In this document: positions 14,129 to 23,097 of the stretch, one piece after another | How the letters are laid out: the number at the start of each line of letters is the position of its first letter | Position numbering within the stretch: position 1 is the stretch's first letter | Source: an uncultured Dorea sp. | GTDB lineage: Bacteria > Bacillota > Clostridia > Lachnospirales > Lachnospiraceae | Reading direction: 5' to 3' | Length of the DNA stretch: 31,260 bases | NCBI GenBank assembly: GCA_910586965.1 | Contig: CAJUMF010000039.1 | Coordinates: 1-31,260, forward strand | The notes under the pieces: generated by a model | The model's database searches: none | Told to the model about the DNA's origin: nothing | Seen by the model: only the letters and a program-made list of their open reading frames with translations | Translations under genes and position numbers: made by a program

Positions 14129-16498
14129 TCAATCCTTCTTTGCGCCATATGGCACTGTTTCTTCCGCCACCTTACTGTAATCGAATTCATGCTTATATAC
14201 CACATTTCTATGTTCCGCAAAAGAAACTATCTTTTCCGTATTGGTATCGTTATCCCGTTCTTCCATATCGTTGTTATCTGTCCACAATTCGCACTGAAGC
14301 ATTACCGTTTGGACTGCATCCTCCATACCTTCCGGCGGATATTTGTGCTTCTTCAGAAGCTTTTTGATAAGCATACGCATTTTTGCTCTTGCTGACTCAC
14401 GCTTCTGCCAATCAATCGTCTTATTCTTACGGAGAGTTTCAGCAAGTTCTTTTGTAATCGCAATCAATTCTTCATTTTCGTAAAAATCTTTAATTGCTTG
14501 CGGTTTTGTTAATGCATCATAAAAAGCAAGCTCATCAGCAGTAAGTCCTAACTGGTCGCCCTCTTTCTGTGCTGCTGCAATCTGCTTTGCCAATTTCAGC
14601 ATTTCTTCAATAACTTCTTCATTGGTCAGCATACCGTTAAGATAAGCATTAAGAAAACGCTGCATAATCTTACTGAACTTCTCTGATTTCACTACGTTTG
14701 TTCTGCGGTAAACGGAAACCTGTTCTGCAATTAACTTCTTCAACAGTTCGACAGCAAGGTTCTTCTCTTTCATATTCGCAACTTCTTGAAGGAACTGCGG
14801 ATCAAACAGAGAGAATTCCTCTTTGATGTCAGAAAAAAGATTAATAACACCGTCGCTCTTGATACTCTGTTTCAGAAGCTCATTTATTCTTGCGTTCATT
14901 TCTGGCAGAGAAATCTTCTTTCCAACACCTGTGTTGGTAAGTCTAAGAACAAGGACGCGAACCGATTCAAAAAACGCTGCTTCAAATCTGCTGTCCTCAG
15001 AAGCAAGCGAAGAGCAAAGAGATAATGCCTGACGAAGCATAAGACTTTCTTTTACAAAAGAGTCTTTTTCTGTGGCTTTTTCTCTGTCCATAATAAAGTT
15101 AACAGCACCACTGATAGTTTTTGCTCTTTCAAGGTCCGTTCCATTTGTAAACTTAGAGTAATCATAACCGTGAAACATATCACGGCAGACAGACAACTTC
15201 TCCAAAAACTTTGGATATGCAACCTTTGCAACATCGGTATCTCCGTAGTTTTTTTTATCACGAGAAGTATAATCGTTCATTGCCTGCTTCAACGCTGTGG
15301 CAATCCCTACATAGTCAACAACCAGACCACCTTCTTTGTCACGAAATACTCTGTTTACGCGAGCAATAGCCTGCATAAGATTATGTCCGGACATCGGCTT
15401 ATAAACATACATCGTTGCAAGTGATGGTACATCAAAGCCAGTCAGCCACATATCAACAACAATCGCAATTTTCAGAAGACTGCTGTTATCCTTGAATTTC
15501 TTTGCGAGATTTTCCTTATGGCGTTTATTACCGATAATCTGTCTCCATTCTTCCGGATCCTTATTACTGGAGGTCATAACAACAGCAACCTTTTCCGTCC
15601 AAGCAGGGCGAAGTTCCAAAATACGTTTGTATATCTTCATAGCGATAGGGCGGGAATATGCAACAATCATCGCCTTACCGACAAGTAAGTTCTCACGGTT
15701 ATTTTCATAATGGTCGAGTATATCACAAACAAGAGAATTAATGGTATTATCGTTGCCAAGAACCGCTTCCATCTGTCCAAGCTCACGCTTGCTCTTTTCG
15801 ATGACTTCTGCATCCGCATTCCGGGCCATAATATCATACTCCGTGTCAATCATCCTCAATGTTGCTTCATCAAGGCTGAGCTTAATCACACGGCTTTCAT
15901 AATAAACGGGGCGTGTTGCTCCATCCTCAACAGCTTGTGTCATATCATAAATATCAATGTAATCTCCAAACACTTCACGGGTACTGCGGTCTTTAGAGGA
16001 AATCGGAGTTCCGGTAAAACCAATGTATGTAGCATTCGGCAAGCTATTACGAATGATACGGGCTATACCGACAACTCGCTTAGCAACATCTTCACCTTCT
16101 TCATTTTTTGTAATCTTTATCTTTTCGACAAGTCCATACTGACCTCTGTGTGCTTCATCTGCCATAACAATAATGTTACTGCGTTCAGATAACGGTTCAT
16201 CTGACTCCTCGAATTTCTGCATTGTCGTAAAAATGATACCGTTAGCCTGTCTGCCGGCAAGCAGAGATTTCAAATTTTCACGGCTTTCAGCATGTATAGG
16301 ATCTTGTCTCAAGAAGTCTTTACACTTTGCAAACTGTCCATAAAGCTGGTCATCAAGGTCATTTCTATCTGTCAGGACAATGATCGTCGGGCTGTTTAAC
16401 GCTTCCTGTAATAAATGTGCATAAAATACCATAGAAAGTGATTTTCCGCTTCCTTGTGTATGCCAGAACACACCGCCCTTACCATCAGAGAGATATTG
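14129..16498 (-). pseudogene. hsdR: Type I restriction HsdR, N-terminal nuclease domain missing
   Basis: An open frame of about 790 codons matches the motor and C-terminal parts of a type I restriction endonuclease R subunit. It begins right at the Walker A motif (F-W-H-T-Q-G-S-G-K-S), with D-E-A-H about 95 residues on, F-T-G-T-P-I-S in motif III, and G-F-D-V-P-S and Q-A-I-A-R-V-N-R in motifs V-VI. Full HsdR is about 1000 residues and carries the PD-(D/E)xK nuclease before Walker A; here a TGA at 16501-16499 and unrelated sequence replace it. No hsdM or hsdS lies in the window. The remaining frame has no stops, so loss is recent or the helicase part is retained. No proper start is visible; a GTG at 16471 lies within Walker A. 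Confidence 0.85.
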
Positions 16499-16499
16499 T

Positions 16500-16756
16500 C
16501 AAGTGTGTTTGTAAATTTTTAGCAAAATCTTATTACTTTCACCCCAAATACCGAACACAATCATAAATCCGTATTGCCGTCCTTCCCTGAAATCTGGACA
16601 ACCAAGCATACACTCCCTCAGAATTGAATCTAAAAAAGGTGCATCGTTTAAAAGCTCTCACTTCATCACGATACACCTTCTATTGTCTGACGATCTACTA
16701 TTACTTTTCTTTGCGCGCTTTCGTACATTCTCATACTTTGTTATCATAATGCGCTC
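16500..16756. other. Gap between cobalamin operon and hsdR fragment
   Basis: Holds the operon terminator (16631-16679) and about 130 nt (16500-16630) of unexplained sequence adjoining the hsdR breakpoint. On the minus strand this piece has an open stretch in the same frame as hsdR, ending at the TGA 16501-16499 (last residues I-Y-K-H-T). It lacks a start or ribosome binding site, and I recognise no family. It may be the edge of the element whose insertion or excision truncated hsdR. Confidence 0.5.
16631..16679 (-). terminator. Intrinsic terminator of the cobalamin operon
   Basis: In the minus-strand RNA, 11 bp (16679-16669 with 16647-16637, one G-U pair) enclose a 21-nt loop and are followed by six U (16636-16631). 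It lies about 80 nt after the last gene of the operon, and all genes from 31260 to 16757 run toward it. Confidence 0.8.
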
Positions 16757-16993
16757 TTACTTTTTCAATATCTGAATTACCGCATCATAATTTTCAGGAC
16801 GATGAGGAAAGGTACAGTTTGTACAGACTTTTATCTTTCTCCCATCCTTTTCTATATATGCAGGATTCCCCGGACAATTATCCCTTAAATATAGCGGGCA
16901 ATAGCAAAACAGGCAATTTAAGTTTCCCAATCCCTTGTGACAGGGAAAATACTTACAGTTCCTGTTCTCAAAAAAACGGTATGAATTTTCCAT
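16757..16993 (-). CDS. Cysteine-rich small domain protein of cobalamin cluster
   Basis: A 78-residue protein with eight cysteines (13, 18, 27, 30, 32, 40, 57, 60), including C-x-x-C-x-C and C-x-x-C, so it most likely binds zinc or an iron-sulfur cluster. It matches the pattern of the small Cys-rich family (PF04071, zinc-finger-like), which from memory is often encoded beside cobalamin genes; its biochemical role is unknown. The ATG at 16993 gives the start M-E-N-S-Y-R-F-F-E; a GTG at 16999 is an alternative. It begins 24 nt after the cbiA stop and is the last gene before the operon terminator, so it is part of the cobalamin operon. Confidence 0.82.
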   Translation of the reverse strand: MENSYRFFENRNCKYFPCHKGLGNLNCLFCYCPLYLRDNCPGNPAYIEKDGRKIKVCTNCTFPHRPENYDAVIQILKK

Positions 16994-17017
16994 ACTCACT
17001 TTTCCATACTTCCTTTC

Positions 17018-18424
17018 CTATATCATTCCTTGATATACCTTTGCTTTATCAACAAATGCTCTTGCAAATATAGGATTTGACGGATAATACAAATGCGGAA
17101 ATCCCATCCACTGTGCTTTATTTTCTATAATGCAGGCATATTCTTTTCCAGTCATCGGCTTAACTGCTATTACGTCCGCCCCATTATAAGTGCTGTCGTA
17201 ATAATGAAATTCATGCCCTTTTATCCCCCCGCCGTTTGGTAGGAAATGCTTTTGCTTTTCCCGAAGTTCTATGTAGCCGAAACGAACCAGTTTTCCGGTA
17301 TAATAGCAGGATGCAGGAATAACTCCTGCCATATCATAAGAAAGTCCTTCTTTATCTTTCAAAAAAGAATGTAAATACATAAAACCACCGCATTCTGCCA
17401 CGACTGGCATTTCATTTTCAACCGCATTCCTGACTGCCTCACGCATTCTCGTATTTGCGCTAATCTGAGCTGCATACAATTCCGGATATCCGCCGCCAAT
17501 TAACAGGGCATGGCATCCTTCCGGCAGTTTTTCATCCCGCAGCGGAGAAAAATATGTTATATTTGCCCCATATTCCTCCAGCAAGTGGATATTATCAGCA
17601 TAATAGAAGCAGAAGGCTTCATCTTTTGCCACTGCTATCGTTGGACGGCTGTCACTAACTGCTTTCACATGACCAATATCCCCATAGCTTTCGATTCTGG
17701 TTTCTTTTATCGCTATTTCTTCAGATTCCAGTTCTTCCGCGCTTTCTGCTATTTCTTTGATACGCTCTACGGAAACTGTCTGTAAAAATAATTCAGAAAC
17801 CGCCTGTAATTTCTCTTTTATATGATTCACTTCATCTGGCAGAAAAAGTCCCAAGTGCCTACTCTCAATATGCAGTTCCTCCTTTTCCGGCAAAAATCCA
17901 AGTAACCTTATTTGCAGTTCTTCCTCAATCAATGCCTTTAATGTTTCATAATATCCTTTTGACATCCTGTTCAGTATGATACCTTGTATTAGATGTTTTT
18001 TATCATAATTAAGAAACCCTGCTATTAATGGTATAATGGAGCGTCCCATCCCCTTCACATCAACAACAAGCACAATCGGTGTTTTTGTCACTTCTGCAAG
18101 ATGATAAGAAGAACCTTCTTTCTTAACTCCTCCTACCCCGTCATATAGTCCCATAGCACCCTCAAAAACTGCAAAGTCCATTTTCATTGCACTTTTTTGA
18201 AAAAGTTTCCTTGTCTTTTCTTCATCTGTAAAAAATGTATCCAGATTTTTTGCCGGAACATCTATTATCTTTTCATGAAACATCGGATCAATATAATCCG
18301 GTCCGCATTTATAAGAAGCCACTTTCAAGCCGCAATCCTTTAATACCTGAAGCAAGGCACAGGTGACTACTGTTTTTCCGCTTCCACTTTTAGGGGCGGC
18401 AATCATAACTCTTTTTATTTTCAT
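17018..18424 (-). CDS. cbiA: Cobyrinate a,c-diamide synthase (CbiA)
   Basis: A 468-residue enzyme that amidates the a and c carboxylates of cob(II)yrinate with glutamine and ATP. The N-terminal ATPase domain has the P-loop A-P-K-S-G-S-G-K-T at residues 9-17 and C-G-P-D-Y-I-D-P soon after. The C-terminal class I glutaminase domain has G-G-G-Y-P-E-L and nucleophile Cys in A-E-C-G-G-F-M-Y. Full length. The ATG at 18424 gives the usual M-K-I-K-R start and lies 7 nt after the fusion gene's stop; the further in-frame codon at 18475 would overlap that gene. Confidence 0.95.
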   Translation of the reverse strand: MKIKRVMIAAPKSGSGKTVVTCALLQVLKDCGLKVASYKCGPDYIDPMFHEKIIDVPAKNLDTFFTDEEKTRKLFQKSAMKMDFAVFEGAMGLYDGVGGVKKEGSSYHLAEVTKTPIVLVVDVKGMGRSIIPLIAGFLNYDKKHLIQGIILNRMSKGYYETLKALIEEELQIRLLGFLPEKEELHIESRHLGLFLPDEVNHIKEKLQAVSELFLQTVSVERIKEIAESAEELESEEIAIKETRIESYGDIGHVKAVSDSRPTIAVAKDEAFCFYYADNIHLLEEYGANITYFSPLRDEKLPEGCHALLIGGGYPELYAAQISANTRMREAVRNAVENEMPVVAECGGFMYLHSFLKDKEGLSYDMAGVIPASCYYTGKLVRFGYIELREKQKHFLPNGGGIKGHEFHYYDSTYNGADVIAVKPMTGKEYACIIENKAQWMGFPHLYYPSNPIFARAFVDKAKVYQGMI

Positions 18425-18431
18425 GCAAATA

Positions 18432-20555
18432 TCACGCCTTTCTTTCAGGCTCTTTGCCGCAGAAATCAAATGCACAAATCCAAACCGGATTCTCAGACTG
18501 CATCAAATGATAATTTCCTGCTTTTTTTGCCCTGCTTACTTGTAATTGCACAATATCTTCTTTTATAATATCATCCATAGATAAAATCTCTCTTATTTCA
18601 CAAATTGTTTCCATACTGACAGCATTTACCACAACCCTCATATTTGGATTAATTTGTCGGAGCGACACCAATATTTCCTTTAATCTGCCACCGCTTCCTC
18701 CTATGAATGCGTGTGTCGCCATTGGCAGCCGGGAAAGTCCTTCCGGCGCCTCCTCCTCTACCACGGTTACATTCTGCAGCTCAAACTTTTCCTTATTCTT
18801 TTCTATCAAGGATACAGCTTCATGCTTCTGCTCCACCGCGTACACCTGTATATCGTCAGAAATGCCCGCTATTTCTATTGCGACAGAACCCGTGCCGCTG
18901 CCAATATCATAGACAACCGCCCCGTCCCTTAATCGCAGCTTACAAATACTGATCTCCCGGATTTCTTCTTTTGTCATGGGAACCTTGTCTCTGATAAACT
19001 GTCCATCTGCGATACCATGTGTCAGCCTTCTTTGCATCGCATATGGATTTCTGACAAAACATGTATATAAGCCCTCATCCTTCAATTCCATACATTCTAC
19101 TGGCGTATGCTTCTCCACCCGCTGTTCTTCATAGGATAACTGATATCCTGTAATGATTTCGCATTTCTGCATCCCGGCATTTGTCAGTCGTTCTCCCAAC
19201 TCGTTTATATCTTTTACTCCGGACATAATCAGAAATGTTTTCGGACTGCTTTTAATCCGCCGTACAAGGTTGCATAATTTTTTCCCATGTGTGCTGTAGA
19301 CAGCCGCGTCCTGATAGCTCTCTCCAATGCATGAAGCCAGATAAGCTACGGACGAAATACCCGGAAGAATACGCAGGGATGCATTCAGGCGTCCTTCTGT
19401 GATTTCCTTTTTCAGCGCCTCATTTAGAAGCTGGCATCCGCTGTAAAATCCGCTGTCCCCCGAAAAAAGAACCACAACTTTTTTATTTCCCGTAAATGTA
19501 TTTCCGCTCTGCATGTCATGCAGATAAGGGATAATCTGTTCTGCCTGATAAAAGGGATATTTTTCTGCTTTAGAGCAGACCGTCATAATCATTCTCTCCG
19601 CCCCTAATAAAATGTCTGCTTCCTCGATTGCCCTCGCTGCTTCCCCCGTCAGACCGTTTCTATGTCCCATGCCAATGCCTGCCAGGATAATCTCAAAAGA
19701 TATGTCCTGTTTTTGGGACATAGAGGGATACCCACAGGGTATTTCCATATTTCCTTTTTTTGGGTTTTTCGTCTGGAAGTTCTTTCCTCCCATATCTTTA
19801 AGTTTCTGGCATATTTCAGGGAAAGAATATCCTTCGCCCTGTTCAGGACAGCCTATTACAAATACCTTTGTCCCTGTTTTTTTTGCAGCGCTCACTTTTT
19901 CCTGATAACCTCCGGGCACACCGCTTTCCTTCGTTACAAGATAAGATATTTCATATTGGCGAATGATAGCCTCATTCATCTCTGTAGTAAAAGGTCCCTG
20001 CATTGCAATAACCTGTTTTCCGCAAATACCCTGCTCCGTACAAAGAGAAAGACTTTCCACACTTGGAAGTACCCTTACATACAATCTATGCTTTATTCCT
20101 TCTGAAATACAATATTTGTACAATTCCTTGCTTCCGGTAGTCAAAAGAATATTACCCTCCGTATCTTCCAGCGCTTTTACACATTCTTCGTTTGTTTCAA
20201 AATAAGTAACATCGTTTTCCTTTTCCTCAATGCCGTTTCTTTTCAATCTTAAATAAGGAATTATTGTTCCTCCCTGTCCCATTTCTTTCAATGCTGCCTT
20301 TATATTACAGGTAATTTCTTTGGCGAAAGGATGTGTTGCATCTACCACAACACCATATTTTCCATCGTCCAAAAATCTTTCTATCTGTTCTTGATTCATT
20401 CTTCCCTGATGTACTTTTACAAGGGGATGCTGTCTTAAAACAATTGCGCCATACTCCGTTGCCACACAGATTGTATGATTTATTTCAGCCTCTGCAAGAT
20501 ATTCCGATAATTTTCTTCCTTCAGTTGTCCCCGCAAATATCAATATTTTTTTCAA
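18432..20555 (-). CDS. CbiJ-CbiE-CbiT three-domain fusion (precorrin-6A reductase / C5,15-methylase / C12-decarboxylase)
   Basis: A 707-residue protein joining three steps of corrin ring synthesis. Residues 1-255 are a CbiJ/CobK reductase (I-F-A-G-T-T-E-G-R near the start, V-V-V-D-A-T-H-P-F-A at 69-78). A linker with no clear domain spans 256-286. Residues 287-505 are a CbiE tetrapyrrole methylase (L-A-G-I-G-M-G, F-S-G-D-S-G-F-Y, L-P-G-I-S-S). Residues 506-700 are CbiT with SAM motif D-I-G-S-G-T-G at 550-556. CbiE-CbiT fusion (CobL) is common; adding the reductase is rarer. A TTG start at 20555 is chosen because AAGGAGAGG sits nine nt before it and it yields M-K-K-I-L-I-F-A-G; an ATG at 20588 lacks a site. 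It overlaps cbiH by 35 nt. Confidence 0.93.
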   Translation of the reverse strand: MKKILIFAGTTEGRKLSEYLAEAEINHTICVATEYGAIVLRQHPLVKVHQGRMNQEQIERFLDDGKYGVVVDATHPFAKEITCNIKAALKEMGQGGTIIPYLRLKRNGIEEKENDVTYFETNEECVKALEDTEGNILLTTGSKELYKYCISEGIKHRLYVRVLPSVESLSLCTEQGICGKQVIAMQGPFTTEMNEAIIRQYEISYLVTKESGVPGGYQEKVSAAKKTGTKVFVIGCPEQGEGYSFPEICQKLKDMGGKNFQTKNPKKGNMEIPCGYPSMSQKQDISFEIILAGIGMGHRNGLTGEAARAIEEADILLGAERMIMTVCSKAEKYPFYQAEQIIPYLHDMQSGNTFTGNKKVVVLFSGDSGFYSGCQLLNEALKKEITEGRLNASLRILPGISSVAYLASCIGESYQDAAVYSTHGKKLCNLVRRIKSSPKTFLIMSGVKDINELGERLTNAGMQKCEIITGYQLSYEEQRVEKHTPVECMELKDEGLYTCFVRNPYAMQRRLTHGIADGQFIRDKVPMTKEEIREISICKLRLRDGAVVYDIGSGTGSVAIEIAGISDDIQVYAVEQKHEAVSLIEKNKEKFELQNVTVVEEEAPEGLSRLPMATHAFIGGSGGRLKEILVSLRQINPNMRVVVNAVSMETICEIREILSMDDIIKEDIVQLQVSRAKKAGNYHLMQSENPVWICAFDFCGKEPERKA

Positions 20556-21282
20556 TCTTATAGCCTCTCCTTGTGACAAATTTCCCATTTATGTTCTCCG
20601 AACCGGAACTTCCAATAAATACCGTGGTAAACATATTGACCTCCCTGTCCCTTAACTCCTTTAAGGTACAGATTTCCATTTTTGTTCCGTCTCTTCCTAT
20701 ATTTTCAACATATCCGCAAACTCGTTCCCCCTCCATGCTGCACAGTAAAATATCACATGCTCTCATCAGATAATCCTTTCTTTTATGGCTGGACGGATTA
20801 TACAGTACAATGACAAAATCACCTTCTGCGGCTGCATGTAACCTTTTTTCAATCGCATCCCACGGTGTCAGCAGATCACTCAGACTGATAACACAGAAAT
20901 CATGGTTCAGTGGCGCTCCCAGAACTGCCGCACCGCTGCTCGCCGCAGTAATCCCTGCGATAACGTAAAGTTCTGTTTTCGGATAAGCTTTCCCAATCTC
21001 GTACATCAAAGACGCCATCCCATAAATTCCTGCATCACCGCTGCATACAAGGGCTACTTTTTTCCCTTTTTCAGCTTCCTCAAAACACAGCCTGCACCGT
21101 TCCTCCTCCTGACGCATCGGTGTGGATAACATTTCTTTCCCCTGAAAACGCCCGCCAAGCAGCTTTAGATATAATGTGTAACCAACGATCACATCAGACT
21201 GGTCTAACACATTCAATGCTTCTCCTGTCATCATTTCTTCCCTGCCCGGTCCCATTCCTACAATATAAATTCTATTTGCCAT
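20521..21282 (-). CDS. cbiH: Cobalt-precorrin-3B C17-methyltransferase (CbiH)
   Basis: A 253-residue SAM-dependent methylase that contracts the ring while methylating C17. Tetrapyrrole methylase features are seen: V-G-M-G-P-G-R at the N-terminus, C-S-G-D-A-G-I-Y-G-M-A in the first domain, then A-G-I-T-A-A-S-S-G-A-A-V-L-G-A-P-L and D-F-C-V-I-S-L-S-D-L-L-T-P-W, both typical of CbiH/CobJ. The ATG at 21282 follows GGAAGG; it overlaps the cbiG end by 11 nt. No C-terminal extension, unlike some CbiH proteins fused to an iron-sulfur domain. Confidence 0.94.
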   Translation of the reverse strand: MANRIYIVGMGPGREEMMTGEALNVLDQSDVIVGYTLYLKLLGGRFQGKEMLSTPMRQEEERCRLCFEEAEKGKKVALVCSGDAGIYGMASLMYEIGKAYPKTELYVIAGITAASSGAAVLGAPLNHDFCVISLSDLLTPWDAIEKRLHAAAEGDFVIVLYNPSSHKRKDYLMRACDILLCSMEGERVCGYVENIGRDGTKMEICTLKELRDREVNMFTTVFIGSSGSENINGKFVTRRGYKIEKNIDICGDN

Positions 21283-22336
21283 CAAAACATACCTTCCATT
21301 CTCTCCTTGCAATCGCGATTGTCATCCCATTTTCCGCAACTTTTGGACATATTAGTTTTCCACCTTCTCCACAGGCTTTCACTGCTGCCCTTTCACAAAC
21401 ATTATCAACGCCAACCTGATTCTTGACAAACACAGACTTTGTAAAAGTTCCAGTTACTTCCTGCAATTCTTCTGCTGTATATGTAAAAAATGGAATCCCT
21501 TCTGTTCGACACCATTCAATAATCCCCTGTTCATCACTCTTTTGCGAAATAGAGGACAGCGCAAAAATCTGCATGATAGAAATTCCCATTTCATTTATTG
21601 TTTTTGAAATAAATTTATCAATTTCATTTGCTTTTTTTCCTTTTTTACAGCCAATTCCTATGACATACTCCCGCGGTTTCAACAAAAGAGAAGTATCAAA
21701 CACATCATCTTTGGAAGTAACCACAACATCAACAAATCTGTCTGGCGGATATGGAACAATCCGCACGCCAGTTTCTTCACAAGTGATTTCATGTCCCGTC
21801 TCTATACATATCGTAATCTCTTTTCCGGCTAATACCTTTGATGATACTTTGACAATCCCATCTTTATTTGCAATATACAGGTTATTTCTTTTTGCAAACA
21901 AATCCACAGCAAATTTTTTATTCAGATCTGTTGCCGTAGTAATCACCGGTACTGCCCCTGTTTTCTTTGCTATATGGTTTGCAAGATCATTTGCACCGCC
22001 CATATGTCCTGATAAAATCGGAATGACATATTTCCCTTTTTCATCCATTACAAGCACTGGTACATCATGCAGTTTATCCGTAAGATGCGGCGCTACTGCC
22101 CTGACTGCAATTCCGCAGGCGCCTATAAACAACAAGGCGTTTTGCTCCTGCATCCGTTCCTTTGCCCAATCTCCAACAGATATTTTTACAAATAAGATAT
22201 CTGAATAACGATTGTCTTTTATGCCTGCCTCACATTTTGTATATAACCTAATTTCTAATTCCCTCTCCAACAATTTTACAATACTTTCCGAAAGTTGTTT
22301 TCCATTTTCTGTAAAGCTAATAATACTTAATCTCAT
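21272..22336 (-). CDS. cbiG: Cobalt-precorrin-5A hydrolase (CbiG)
   Basis: A 354-residue enzyme that opens the lactone of cobalt-precorrin-5A and releases acetaldehyde, a step found only in the anaerobic pathway. The N-terminal and middle parts carry F-I-G-A-C-G-I-A-V-R-A-V-A-P, then L-S-G-H-M-G-G-A-N-D-L-A and T-A-T-D. The C-terminal domain has G-I-G-C-K-K-G and ends with the conserved C-P-K-V-A. Its ATG overlaps the cbiF stop (ATGA). Its presence, with CbiD, places the organism on the early-cobalt-insertion route. Confidence 0.94.
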   Translation of the reverse strand: MRLSIISFTENGKQLSESIVKLLERELEIRLYTKCEAGIKDNRYSDILFVKISVGDWAKERMQEQNALLFIGACGIAVRAVAPHLTDKLHDVPVLVMDEKGKYVIPILSGHMGGANDLANHIAKKTGAVPVITTATDLNKKFAVDLFAKRNNLYIANKDGIVKVSSKVLAGKEITICIETGHEITCEETGVRIVPYPPDRFVDVVVTSKDDVFDTSLLLKPREYVIGIGCKKGKKANEIDKFISKTINEMGISIMQIFALSSISQKSDEQGIIEWCRTEGIPFFTYTAEELQEVTGTFTKSVFVKNQVGVDNVCERAAVKACGEGGKLICPKVAENGMTIAIARREWKVCFDGK

Positions 22337-23097
22337 TCTTTTCGTTTTGCCTCCCGGTATTCGGTCGAAAAATCCGGCGCATATAACCTTGATTTTCTGT
22401 AATACTGATGCGCGATTGCATCTCCGACCAATATCAAGGCTGTTTTCGTAATCCTATGCTCTACAGATACATCATACAATGTTTCAATCGTACACAGGTA
22501 CGCCTCCTCCTCAGCCCAAGTTGCCTTATAAATAAGTGCTGCTGGTGTTGTTTCCTTATACCCGCCATTAACCAGCCGTCTGCTTAATTCCCGAATCATT
22601 CCGGCACTTAAATAAATTGCCATAGATGCCTTATGTGCTGCAAAGCTCTCAATACTTTCCAGTCCCGGCACTTTCGTTTGGCCTTCCATTCTTGTAATAA
22701 TCAGGGATTGTGAGATTCCCGGCAGCGTATATTCAAGATTCAAGGACGCCGCTGCGCCAAAACAGGCGCTTACCCCCGGACAGCTCTCATAAGAAATGCC
22801 CAGTGTATCCAACTCATCCATCTGCTCCCTGACCGCTCCATAGATACTCGGCTCTCCCGTATGCAAACGGACAGTTGTTTTCCCCTCTTTTTCTGCACCA
22901 ACGATAATTTGTATTACTTCTTCTAATGTTAGTTTCGCACTGTTATGTATCTCGCAGTCTTTTCCTGCATAGGCAAGCAGTTCGGGATTCACCAAAGAAC
23001 CTGCATAAATAATCACATCTGCCTGTTCTAATAAGCGCATTCCCCTGACTGTTATCAAATCTACTGCGCCTGTTCCTGCCCCAACAAAATAAACCAT
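22333..23097 (-). CDS. cbiF: Cobalt-precorrin-4 C11-methyltransferase (CbiF)
   Basis: A 254-residue SAM-dependent tetrapyrrole methylase acting at C11. Seen: V-G-A-G-T-G-A-V-D-L-I-T-V-R-G at the start, Y-A-G-S-L-V-N-P, L-H-T-G-E-P-S-I-Y-G-A near residue 78-88, and P-G-V-S-A-C-F-G-A-A-A-S-L, all standard for CbiF/CobM. Normal length. It overlaps the cbiD end by 37 nt, with GGGGGT and AGAGGA directly upstream of the ATG, and its stop overlaps the cbiG start. Confidence 0.95.
   Translation of the reverse strand: MVYFVGAGTGAVDLITVRGMRLLEQADVIIYAGSLVNPELLAYAGKDCEIHNSAKLTLEEVIQIIVGAEKEGKTTVRLHTGEPSIYGAVREQMDELDTLGISYESCPGVSACFGAAASLNLEYTLPGISQSLIITRMEGQTKVPGLESIESFAAHKASMAIYLSAGMIRELSRRLVNGGYKETTPAALIYKATWAEEEAYLCTIETLYDVSVEHRITKTALILVGDAIAHQYYRKSRLYAPDFSTEYREAKRKE

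Noticed and set aside
16500..16665. The open minus-strand stretch ending I-Y-K-H-T as a gene
   Set aside because: About 50 codons, no start or ribosome binding site, and its 5' part lies in the operon terminator; kept only as a note on the hsdR break.
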